From Glandiceps talaboti (lineage: Eukaryota > Hemichordata > Enteropneusta > Spengelidae), in NCBI RefSeq assembly GCF_964340395.1, contig NC_135558.1:9962001-10026000 (forward strand): a DNA stretch of 64,000 nt. Direction: 5' to 3'. A program made the position numbers and the translations under genes. The notes beneath the pieces are model-generated. The model was not told the DNA's origin. It saw only the letters and a list, made by a program, of their open reading frames with translations, and searched no databases. Positions 37,946 through 49,400 of the stretch are shown piece by piece (the stretch's first letter is position 1; each line of letters starts with the position of its first letter).

Positions 37946-38062
37946 TACATGTAGTCTAGTTCTAAACTGGTAGAGTATTACGTATTAAAAACGTCATTAC
38001 TGGTAAAGTAATGAAGTTTTTAATACGTAATACTGTACCAGTTTAGAACTAGACTACATGTA
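37946..38062. repeat. Almost perfect 117-bp hairpin (55-bp arms, 7-base loop)
   Basis: Arms 37946-38000 and 38008-38062 pair at 53 of 55 positions, with loop TGGTAAA. No gene is near it. It could be a tiny foldback element, a palindromic rearrangement, or, if transcribed, a long hairpin RNA. Confidence 0.9.
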
Positions 38063-38911
38063 AATGACATTGTCACTTCAACACTGTATAAAGGGCAAGG
38101 TCAAAAACAGCAATTTGCCCCTGCTGTATGCCTATCCCGATCCATGCCTGAGGTGACTAACGTGTCTTTTAATCACTGATACAAGCATACGACTTGTGGC
38201 ATGGAGTACTTCTAAAGGTCCGTTTGTAAAACTTCACCTTTCATTGCTTGATGATTGATGATTCACTTGCAAATTGTTCATCTATATTAGTTTGATACCA
38301 CAGTGACTTGTGGGCTTGAATACACAATTGAACATTCTTGTAATCAACATGTATGTACAATCAAATTATGCATTTCCTATCAATCGTCGCACTGAGATAT
38401 ATTGATGTCCAAGAGAGATTTATAGGTAGATAATTAAAACTGGAATCGTGTGTGTTATGAGTATACTAATTCTAGGTAGGCCTGTAATAAAACCCAACAT
38501 ATAGCAAAAATATCCCACGCAAAGGTGTTTACACTACAAGCATTGTTGGGCTTAGTCAACCATCTAAGATCTTAGATCGTTTCTTTCAAGACAATGACCC
38601 TTTGTTATAATCAATTAAGTTTAAATAAGAAAGTGAACCGGCAGTTGGCCTTGCTGCATGTTTGTTGAGGTTTTTTGACAAACACAGTATTTTTTTTTCA
38701 TGAATGTGAAAGAAACTGGTCACATTTAAACATTACAAAATATATACAAATAGCACAATATGCAGGAAATTAGTTGATTTTGATACAGACATAAAGGTCA
38801 AGGTCTAAAAAGGAAATTTGCACCTAATGTGGGGGGGTGTAGACACTTGAATGGAGTCTATGTATTAGTGATTTAGTATTACAGTTTTTGAGGAATGCAG
38901 TAGATACTACA

Positions 38912-39098
38912 AATATGGCCACCATTTGGTTCAATTTCTATATGTTGCAAAACAAAGTGACATCATATGTAACCTTTGTACCGGGTTTGATTGAAATTAG
39001 ATAATGCATGTCAGAAATGATATAATATGGATGGACAGATACACAGACAAAAGGAGGGACAGTGACCACCGTAATAGGTGGGGCCCCTAAAAATGACA
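38912..39098. repeat. Dispersed repeat ending GGTGGGGCCCCTAAAAATG
   Basis: It starts TATGGCCACCATTTGGTT and is related to 13508-13960. It runs into tetranucleotide repeats. Confidence 0.5.
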
Positions 39099-39119
39099 CT
39101 CTAATATTTTTCTCCAACT

Positions 39120-39411
39120 TAAAACACCTCTCTCACACACACATACATATGTATACATACACACACATACATAGACAGACAGACAGACAGACACATACAT
39201 GCACACATACATACATACATACATACATACATACATACATACATACATACATACATACACGCATACATACATACATACATACATACATACATACATACAT
39301 ACATAAATACATACCGTACATACATACATACAGACAGACAGACAGACAGACATACATAGTCTGTCAGACAGACAGACATACATACATACCGACAGACAGT
39401 CTTTCAGACAT

Positions 39412-39461
<50 letters not shown>

Positions 39462-39465
39462 TTAC
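39120..39465. repeat. Compound microsatellite (CATA)n/(ACAG)n
   Basis: Alternating CATA and ACAG runs. Long Tyr-Ile-His or Tyr-Val-Cys frames are artefacts. Confidence 0.97.
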
Positions 39466-39469
39466 ATCA

Positions 39470-40844
39470 CAAGTACACTACCTCTCCTTACGAGAGATAA
39501 ATGTGAAATAATGAACCATGAAAACAACAAACTCAAAAAATATTTATAAAGTGTTCACATTTTCTTTATATATATATATGTACTGTTAGGTTAGGAAGAC
39601 ACTGGGTAGGCTAAAAATGCTACAATAGTGTCAAAAGTGATTTCTTTAATGATGAAAATTTTCACTGGAAATATAATGTTATGCCTGACAACAAAAATAA
39701 TTACTGTCTTGCTCCTACAAAATAGCCTACTTATGACATATTTCCTTGCAAAGACTTGCATCAAAAAGGAAAAACTAATAGAAACAACAACAAAACATTT
39801 GAAACTGGCATGTGGTATACATGATATGTGTGAAATTACCAACAGACATTTTGCACAATGAAAGTGATGATGTCACTTCCTGTATGGTCATGCAATAAGT
39901 CTATGGTACTGTGACCACACTTCATGCAGGAATACAATATTCATGAACTCAAATTGACATGTTGCATTTTTACACTTTTTTCAACTTGGCTAAATGGATG
40001 CATAAAAGAACACAAAAAACATAAAATAACTCAAAAAACTTGTGAAATTGTTGATAAGAAAAGGGGGTCAAACTGATGTAGGTGAAAAGTCAAGCAGCAG
40101 CTTTCATGAACTTTTGGTACATTGTTACAATCTATCTCATCCCATAACATTTTCATCCCCACCTTTCCTGTAAACTAGAACAATCCAAAAAGCACAGCAT
40201 AGTGCAGGTCACTTCATTCATTCTAATAATAGGGGTGACTTGATAATTTACAACAAGTTTGCAAAATGAGAGTGATGTTATTTAAAGTATCTTAAAAACA
40301 GTGTTGTCTTTGTTATACATTTTTGTCCACGTTATAAAGAAAAGTTGAGTATATTGTTGGTGTTTGTATTCCAACATGATACTAGAACAGGTACACGCTT
40401 TATGCACCTGGACAACTCAAATGGGCCACAATGATGACAATACTGAACACACCAGTCAGTCACTACACAACAGAATAGTGAGGATCAAGGACACAGAATG
40501 TCAGACATGTGCAAACAACACAACTTTTTTGAGGTATGTTAGCAACTTTTTAACAAGGCTAAGTTTTAAGGAGCTATTAACCCTCAAATCATGAAAAATT
40601 TAACCCTCAAATCATAATAGATTCACAACATGATTAAAATATCAAATATTGTACTGTGATATGGCAATATTTCATGAAAATGATTACATGTACAGGAACA
40701 CAAAATGGCCACTATTAAAGCAAGAATAATTGACTTTTCCTTGACCTTCAAATCACCACAACTGGTTTCACACGTTCATTGATGTTAACCTAACATTGTG
40801 CCACATTGTATTCAACTAGGGAGTTTACATGTAATAGGAGGAAT
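39470..40844. other. No feature recognised
   Basis: AT-rich. A 20-bp duplication TTAACCCTCAAATCAT lies near 40577-40620. Confidence 0.5.
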
Positions 40845-41195
40845 GGAGAACAGTGGACTGACTGTACAATAGATACATATTTGTAGTCACCTAGGGAGTA
40901 CTGGTTAGTTTAGGAACAGGGACAGGATAAGAAACCCTTCCATAAACTTGCCATCAGCAAAAATGTAGAGCAGTTGACTGACTGTACAATAGATATACAT
41001 TTGAAGTCAAGCTAGGGAGTTAGGATAACTGACAGGAATAGGGTTAGACCCCCTAGTGTATACATGATTTATATCATCAGTAAGAACATAGAACAGTGGA
41101 CTGACTGCAATATATACATATTTGCATCAAAGTTAGGGAGTAAAGTTTATGGTTGGGTAAGAGATAGGAATAAGGTTAGACCCCCTAACATAAAC
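40845..41195. repeat. Tandem repeat, unit about 121 bp, 3 copies
   Basis: GACTGACTGTACAATAGATA recurs at about 40855, 40976 and 41098 with GGTTAGACCCCCTA in later units. Confidence 0.8.
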
Positions 41196-42299
41196 TAAAT
41201 TTGTATTTTCAACAACAGTGGCCACTGATCTATACCTGGCCTATTCACTACATATACCAGTTCAATTTATCCAATACTATGGGTTTCCATATACTTATTC
41301 ATTTGCATAAACTAAACATTGTATGCTTGCATTTACTCAATAAACATCTAACTTTTCTGCTTAAAAATAAAGTTTACAGAATTGAAAAAGTTTTTGTATA
41401 ATGTAAAATCAAAACACAGAGAGGATTGAAAGGATTAACAAAATATATATAAATATAACACTAGAAATAATCTTTAAAACGAAAAAACAAACTTGTAATA
41501 TACTATTGGACAATATTAATATTGGAACTACTGAAATCTTTGATATTTTAAGGTATTATTTGTAAACCGTTCTCCTATTGGTTAAAATCATATGTGTTGT
41601 TTTCTGATAGGCTTAAAAATAAACATTTATCTTTTTTTGTAAGAATCTCCCTGATTGGTTGAATTTACCTCTACAAACTAGCATATGTCCAATCACATTA
41701 AATGATGCAGTGTTTTCTGTGAATAGTAACATTAGTGCATTTTCTGTTGACTTTCATTTCAAAATACATGTTCATCTGTGACTTTTACTTTAGTCAGACG
41801 TTGTGAGATTTGTATAGCTCTACCAGCAAATATTTACCACACCTCAAAAATAATCACCCCGTCTACACTATCGCTTTAAACCTCAAACGACTGGTTGTCT
41901 TGAGTTTAAATGGAGGATAATACAAAATCAACAGCTGACTTCTTACTCCAGTCAAATCATTTGTACACAAATTTACACCAACAATATATAAAGTCAGCAT
42001 GTAGTTGACGCTGAATACACGTAAAATGACATGGAAATTATTTTAGCCAAAATTTCATCAGATGTACACAAATTTACTTTAAGTAAGACTGTACGTGACT
42101 AATGGTAATGATTTGTAAAGTGACTTGGAAATTGTACTAAATGGACTGTGAGTGTTGAAACAGAGACAATGAAATGGCAAAGTTTATGCGAGTCTTTTCA
42201 AAGTTGACCCACTAGAATGTTATTAAGGGACTCCTTGACACTTTTACTAAATCCATTAATGCATTAAGTGACTATTTGAATCTACAGTCTGATTTCAGG

Positions 42300-42682
42300 T
42301 AGGTGTGATTACATTCAAACAAGCAATTTGCTGATTTCCTATTGATTTCATAATAAAAACAGCACCACTGGCATTGCAGCACAACTGATTTTACTGAAAT
42401 AAGTTCAAATTCTAACAAGCCAACTGCTTATTTCCAGTTACAGCAAAAGTGATGTCAATAGCCCAACTGATTTTACTGATTCAGAAATGTATTCAAATTC
42501 AAACAAGCAATTGTACTAATTTCCCAGTGATTTACATACCAATGTTGTGATTTACAAACACAACTAACTTGACTGAAATAAGTTCAAATTCAAACAAGCC
42601 AACTGCTTATTTCCCAATGGTTTAGGTACAGGAAAAGTGGTGCCAATGGCATTGCAGCCCAACTGATTTTACTGAAATGTGT
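42300..42682. repeat. Tandem repeat, unit about 80-100 bp, about 4 copies
   Basis: CAACTGATTTTACTGAAATA and TTCAAATTCAAACAAGC blocks alternate. Starts lie near 42381, 42463, 42562 and 42659. Confidence 0.8.
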
Positions 42683-43610
42683 TCATCTGTGGTAGTCACA
42701 TGAATACACTTTGGTTTTCCCGATTTCACGTGTCACAAGAACTAAATATCTTGAAATAACATAACAAGGGCACAATGAATATATTTACTTTAAAATTGTT
42801 TTAATACTTTCTGGAAAATGCTGACTAAATAGCTTCTTTTTTTTTAATGTACAAATCAATGATGACAATAAATTACAAATCTTGAGAAATGTTATGCTTT
42901 TTTTTTCTATAGTGTCAATATCTCACATACTTTTCAAAATAATTTTTTAATGCTGATGTTGCTTTTTGTCATTTGCTTATCTGTATTTATTTCAACCAAT
43001 CAGAATGCCTCTGACATGAAACTTTTGAACAGCCAATCAGAATGTCTCTAACATGAAGCTTTTGAACACAGTATGTAAAATATATGGAACATGAATTTAT
43101 AATACTCAAAAAAATAGTGATAACAAGAAAACAAAAAGATTAACCTAAATCTATGTAGATAGCAAGTAAAACAGACAGCATGGCCATAAAAATAAAATAA
43201 TATGTAACATGTACATTCAAATTTCAAAATCAACTTAGCACCATTGCCTTGTTGTAAAATATACTTATGTCAAAAATATCCTTAAAATAATATTTTTATC
43301 AAATTCCATGATTACATCATTAGTTTCAGTTTAGCCTATATTATCTGTTTAAACATTTGACATCAAATGCTTTTTGGAAGTCTGCCACCTGAGGGCGCTA
43401 TAACAACTGACATGATAGTACAACACACTGTATATAGATTTTTCAATGTGAAACCCTGAATAATATTCGTTCTTGAATCAACTCTTAAAATCACTTTTTC
43501 TGTATATTGCTATATGTACAGCTGAATAAAAAAATGAGATACACACTACAAATTGCACATGTTAATCAATACCTACGTATTCCATGAGTAGCTTTTCACA
43601 TCCCAACTCC
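42683..43610. other. No feature recognised
   Basis: AT-rich. CCAATCAGAATG.CTC occurs twice near 42998 and 43034. Confidence 0.5.
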
Positions 43611-44087
43611 AATCTGATTAAAATTCGATGTAGTGTACACGGTGCGATTTCTTTTTGGCTGTTACGTTTACTGTCACTTCTCCTTTTGTGAACACTCGTT
43701 ACAGACATCTGACACAGTACCATAGGTTTTCCCCGAATGCCATGAGAATACTGAATGAATTCACTCAACCAATGAAAATGTGTAATGTGCCAAAATAGAC
43801 AGGTACAGTTCTTAAGAGCACTTCGATACGAGCACGAGCATAGTGCAGACAATGATGATATCGTTATTGTTTGGTGGTTCTCTTTCTTTCAATTTCGAAC
43901 GTTGAGTGTCATATTGTAAGATGGATTCTGATTGGCTACTCATAAGTACAAGATTGGGTTCAGGGAAAACCTGTGGTATTGTGTCAGATGTATGTAAAGA
44001 GCGTGCTCACAAAAGAACAAATGACAGTTAACGTAACAGCCAAAAAGAAATTGCGCCGTGTGTACTACATCGGATTTTAATCACATT
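43611..44087. mobile_element. MITE with about 123-bp terminal inverted repeats, copy 2
   Basis: The arms are 43611-43733 and 43963-44087, and are the same family as copy 1 by near-identical TIRs (TTCTTTTTGGCTGTTAC segment). The interior is longer than in copy 1, with an extra stretch around 43860-43940. Flanks CATCCCAACTCC and GATCCCAGCCCC match at 9 of 12. Confidence 0.8.
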
Positions 44088-44336
44088 GATCCCAGCCCCT
44101 AAACCATCAAAATATCATAGTATGGTGAGTATCTTTACTTTGAATAATATCAGCATATATATATTGAACAGTGGTGACATAATAGTGGGTAGGTGAAAGA
44201 GTAAAGACCTATTTTGAAATTCAAACAAGTCATGAAAAAGTTTACTATACATATCACTGTGTGCACAAGGACACAGGCACACTCGTCACATCTAAACACA
44301 CATATACTTACCACACACATGTACACACTCACGTAC

Positions 44337-44344
44337 GCACACGC

Positions 44345-44429
<85 letters not shown>
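44337..44429. repeat. (CA)n microsatellite
   Basis: CA repeat with a CACG shoulder on the left. Confidence 0.97.
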
Positions 44430-44431
<2 letters not shown>

Positions 44432-44516
44432 TAGTAGCCATACTTCAAACACAGCTTTTCTTTTTGATAGAAAACAGTAACACAGCTAGAGATGACCGGA
44501 CTACAAAATACACTGG

Positions 44517-44650
44517 TTGATGGCGCTCTCTGTCTATGCTACACTATCACGAGAGTCCCCATTAACTGTATTTTAGTCAATGAAAAGTTGATGGCGCTCT
44601 CTGTCTGTACTACACTATCAGAGCGCCACCAATGACTGCATTTTGTCAGT
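44517..44650. repeat. Two-copy tandem repeat, unit about 73 bp
   Basis: TTGATGGCGCTCTCTGTCT recurs at about 44517 and 44588 with CTACACTATCA after each. Confidence 0.8.
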
Positions 44651-45029
44651 GGATTGACAACCATATCATATGTACCAAAATATGTCCTAATATTAAAATA
44701 AACATCAAGTGTACAATGTTACGAGTACATGTACAAATTATAAACTATTAAAACATTTTTTGAAACACAAAGAGTTATGAATATTTTTGGTGGAGTTGTA
44801 TTTCAGATACAAATTATCAGCATTTTGATCATAAATATATAACAATTTCTCTCAAATTTGCTAATAATACTGATTTTTCATAATCAAACTTCTACCAGTC
44901 ATTAAAAAATTGTTCTCCGTCCATTTAGGAAGAACGTATACACTAGCCTCTTGAAAGACTGGTCTGTTAAAACAATGCAACAAATGACATATACAGCTAG
45001 TGCCTCAGGAAGTGTTTGGGAAGTATGTT

Positions 45030-45043
45030 GTTACCATGGCAAC
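45030..45043. promoter_or_regulatory. Consensus X-box (RFX-type) motif
   Basis: GTTACCATGGCAAC fits the RFX X-box consensus GTHNCCATRGNAAC exactly. It lies about 240 bases downstream of the EDEM3 stop, so its target, if any, is unclear. Confidence 0.35.
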
Positions 45044-45245
45044 TGTTCCCATGTCAACCCAATCAAATATATTATGGATATCAAAGTTATATCTAGTCAT
45101 GATAACTTTGAACAGTGCATCAGTTCTTCTTATATATTTCAACTCTTATTAGTTTTATATTTTCTACATCTCTCAAAAATTTGGAAGTTAAAATCTCATA
45201 ATTGTATTGATTCTGACATAAAGAAATGGTTTATAAATGTCTTCT

Positions 45246-45251
45246 TTTATT
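45246..45251 (-). terminator. Candidate polyadenylation signal AATAAA of EDEM3
   Basis: AATAAA lies on the minus strand about 34 bases after the KDEL stop codon. It is the first hexamer met downstream and would give a very short 3' UTR, so a later non-canonical site is possible. Confidence 0.4.
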
Positions 45252-45284
45252 TTTGGACAAAAATGGGACAAGAACCAGCTATCA

Positions 45285-46453
45285 TCAAAGCTCATCTTTC
45301 TTATCAATTTTTTGTTGATTGTCCTGCTGCTGTAAATGTTGCTGCTCTTGCTGCATCTTTAAATTGTCCTGCATCTGTTGCTGCAACTCAATTTGTCGTT
45401 CCTGATGAAACTTGAGGTGCTCCTGCACTCTTTTTTCCTGCTGCTGACGTTGATGTTCGTATCGCTCATCCTTTTTTTGATCTTGTTGCTGTTGTTGCTG
45501 CTGTAGTATTGGTTGCTGTTGATTATTTTGCTGCTGTTGTTCTTGTTGGACTGCTTGTTTTTGAAGTTGCTGATGACGTTGTATGTGCTGTTGATGGAGT
45601 TGTCGCTGCAAATCTAGGTGTTGTTTCTGTTCACGCTGTTTCTGTTCCTGATGCCACTCAGAACTATGTGCTGAATCCTGATGCAGATCAGGTTGTTGTG
45701 TATGTTGCTGCTGAAGATGACTTTGTGAAGTTCTCTTATTTTGATGTTGCAGCATCCCATCATGGTGTGGATGAGACTCAACAAAATGCTCTTCCTGATG
45801 CTGTCCTTGCTGTTGATGCATTTGTTGATGTTGCTGTTTCTGCTGCAGAGTCTGCTGCACTTGGTCTGTATCTCCTTCAGGTTTACTAACCCCAGTCGAC
45901 CTGTGTTGCTGCTCCTGTCCAATACTCGATTCCTGCTGCAACTGTATTGCATCACCTAACTGCTCCTCTTGCTGCGGCTCCTCCTCACCATCTGCTGCAA
46001 CAATCGACTTCACAGATCCCTCAGCTTGTTGTCTCAGCAACTGTATACTATCCCATATTTCCTCCTCCTCCATATTTTTCCTTCCGGTTAAATCTATTGC
46101 TAGTTCTAAGGAATTAGGATCCGCCTTGTTGTCCCCATCGTTAGTTTCGTCACCGTACTGAAGTTCGAGTTCCACTTTAACGCCCGCATTTGTCAACTCC
46201 CTCTGTGTTTCTTCCAACTGTTTGATGTAATCAGCCATTCCACCTTTACTCTCCACCATCTTCTGTACTTCTTGCATTATGACATCCACAAGTTCATCTG
46301 GAAGCTCTGGTGTTGATGGTTTCCTCACGGTGACGGTTTGACTGTTCTTGTCTTGCTTCTTGATTTCATCCTCCATTTCCAAGTCATAGGTGTCATCATC
46401 TTCTTCATCATCATCATCATCATCGCCTTCTTCTCTCTTTCTCAAGATCTCTT
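45285..46453 (-). CDS. EDEM3: EDEM3 exon 19 of 19: acidic and Gln/His-rich tail with KDEL
   Basis: This 1,169-bp terminal exon starts after acceptor TTCACAG and encodes 388 full codons plus stop. First comes an acidic run ([20 protein letters not shown]) encoded by a (GAT)n-like stretch on the minus strand at about 46396-46424. Next is a mixed charged region with possible short helices ([14 protein letters not shown]). From about 45,980 leftwards there is a low-complexity domain of mostly Gln with His, Glu, Lys and Arg. The last four residues are KDEL, the classical ER-retrieval signal, followed by TGA at 45285-45287. Continuous frame and KDEL show the Gln tract is translated as part of the protein. 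Gln is coded by a CAG/CAA mixture. Confidence 0.92.
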
Positions 46454-49400
46454 CTGTGAAGATAATCAGTAAAATCAATAAAACAAGATCTGTTATAAGT
46501 GAAAATTTTCTGCTACTTTTCTAGTCACAATTTTTGTGCAAGTAATTCCCAAACTTTCAGTGATGCCTTGTCAGGATTTTCAGGGTTCAATAACACCTAT
46601 GGACCCAGAAAGTTCATGAACATTCATCCTCACAAGTTCTGTTTACATATTTGTTAGATCTTCTTGGTGCAACAACAAAGTGATATATGAACATGGAAAA
46701 AAAATGTAAGAGAAACTCATTCCAGACAATGAGTATCTGATTGCTAGGTATATAGGCATTTTCTGGTTCCAAGATGCAAAGTTTTAGATGATGTCATGGA
46801 TGTGGTTACTTTTAAGATAGTCTATCAGCTAGCCCTCGGATGTTCTTCCGATAAAATACGACACACCGCCGAACAACGCTATCGAGGATGGAACATCCGA
46901 GGTCTAGCGAATGTCATCAGGATATAAATAACTGCCAATCAGAGAACCGTATTAGTGACAAGCACAAACAGAGGACAATAGCTAAATTTTCATGCATATT
47001 CATCTTAAGGAGGGGCTTGTATAAATAACCACCAATGCGTTAACTGAAATGTGTAAACCGATAAGCCATAGTAATGACGTAAATGTGTTTGTCAACACTT
47101 GCATGCAGAGATTCCCCGAGGTCATAGGTTATTGAATATATTAAAGTATATATATATGCATAGATGGCCCAACCCACCACTCAATGTAATCTCAATGGAA
47201 TGTCCGGTCTGAAAATGACATTCGCTAGACTGTTCGGGCAGGCCCTCACATGCGAACTTCGTTCGCTTATAGTTATAGCATCGAAAGAAAGCCCGAACGT
47301 CTAGCAGCAAGACTACTTTTAAGATTGTTTAGTCTTTATTATATTTGAAATAACATCTTCATCATCAAACAATAGAAAGACATATTGACCTCTGACCTCT
47401 TTGTCAGTGATTTTTAGAGAACAAAGACTAGACACAGTCAATGACAGAGAGGGATTTTAATCCAAAATCAAGGGTATGGTCAGGTGACGACATCCCCGAG
47501 TAGCATGTGTGAAACCCTATGCACATACAAAATATATGACATTTTATGGGGAGGTGTGCAATGCATCATGGAACCAACAACAGATCTATAGCAAACTTCA
47601 AAGAGGCACAAAAAATTTGACTTAGTGTGCCAATGTAATCTAGAATATGTTCAGAAACTGTCCTAACCTAGACATTCCAGGGGGTCATATGAAAACTCTT
47701 CACAAAGCGTCTTAAACTTGGTCAGTAATGTACATGAGAGTGGGCAATTCTCATGCTTTTACTATTTATACTATAGACCAACAGGAGACAGTGTCTTGCA
47801 AGCCGTGGAGGACTCTTTAAGAATTTTACGTGCAACAAAATAAAACTCACCCACTGTTTTAGCCTTGTCCACCAGCATAACTTCCAAGTAGTCATCCTGT
47901 TCTTTGATTGCATTCAGGAGAATATTTCCTTCCTTCCAGAAGAGAAAGATGGCCGCCAGGGTGACATCAGTTGTACCGTCACCAGACATAGCAAAGATTG
48001 GTGACATATCACTACTTGAACCTTCATTGTTGTCAATGATTATAGCACCACGACCTCCGGCTTTCTGGATAATCCTAGCCTGAGGGTTGAAAAGTGAACA
48101 CATATGATCAGTGTTGAAAGTCATAATTACAGGGTCATGGGTTGAAAGGTCAACATATGTGGTCAAGGGTGAAAGATCAAGCTACAAGGTTGAAAGTGAA
48201 TTGTTGGGTCAGGGGTTAAAAGACAAAGCTACATAGTTAGAGTTGAAAGGTCTAGTTACAGGGACGTGGGTTGAAAGGTCGAGTTACAGGGATGGTGGTT
48301 CAAAGGTCAACAAATAGGATCAGGGGTGAAAGGTCAAGCTACAAGGTTAGGGTTGAAAAGGAAATTGTTAGGTCAGGGATTGAAAGACAAAGCTACATGG
48401 TTTGATTCGCAAGGTCTAATTATAGTGATGGGTTGAAAGGTCAACTTACAAGTCAGAGGTCAAGGGTCAAGCTACAAGGTTAGCGTTGAAAGGTCAACTT
48501 GTGTGAGCAGCAATAGCCATCATATTTTTAACTACTTAAAACTGTCAGTAAGAACATTTCGTTTCTGGCTCAACTTTTTAGGTCACAGTTAATTAAGAGG
48601 TTAACTTACTTAGAACTACAAACTAGTACACCAGAGGTCTCAACATCAATCAGCACTGACATATGTACAAAGGTTTTTCAGAGTACCAGCAGACTTTAAG
48701 GTCTTGGAACCTTGACTTAACTGACCATAGACTTACCTTGTCTATAAACATGCAATCACCCCTTTCTACCACCAGAATTCTACCAGCTGCTTCGTCAGCA
48801 TTATTCAATTCTGTACATGCCCTGTACGGATCAGCAACAACTACTTCAGCAAAAATCTGAAATGACGGAAAGATTTATAATAGTTTTGTTAGTGAAGGAG
48901 TGTCTAAGATTGCACCATGAGTAATGAACTGTTCACTTTGATTACACCATCAACTTTTTAATATCTACACACACACACACACACACATGCACACACGCAC
49001 ATACATGCACACACACTATACACACTTTTGAAACAGACATGTCCTCACACATATGTACATGTGACAAAGATGCACAAAACACAAACACTCATACAGTTTC
49101 CCATTTAGGTACTCCTCCTAATGTGCATTCAGCAGTGCTAAAATAACGATGCCAAATACATCACTTAGAATTTGTATGCAAAACACTGTACAGCAACTAT
49201 AGACTACTTACGCCAGGATGGCCATGTAACTCTTGTCCAAACTGTGCTGGTCCTGCTGTTAACACTATATTACCGTTATATGGTGCAGACACAAACTGTA
49301 CAGCTCTTGGCTGATACTCTAGAGTAAAGAAACACAAACACAATCCACATAAAACCAAATTTTCCAAGTACAAACCAGCTTGGCAGTTCTGTACATGTTT

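Noticed and set aside
45509-45889. 126-codon plus-strand frame
   Set aside because: It is the antisense shadow of the Gln-rich EDEM3 exon.
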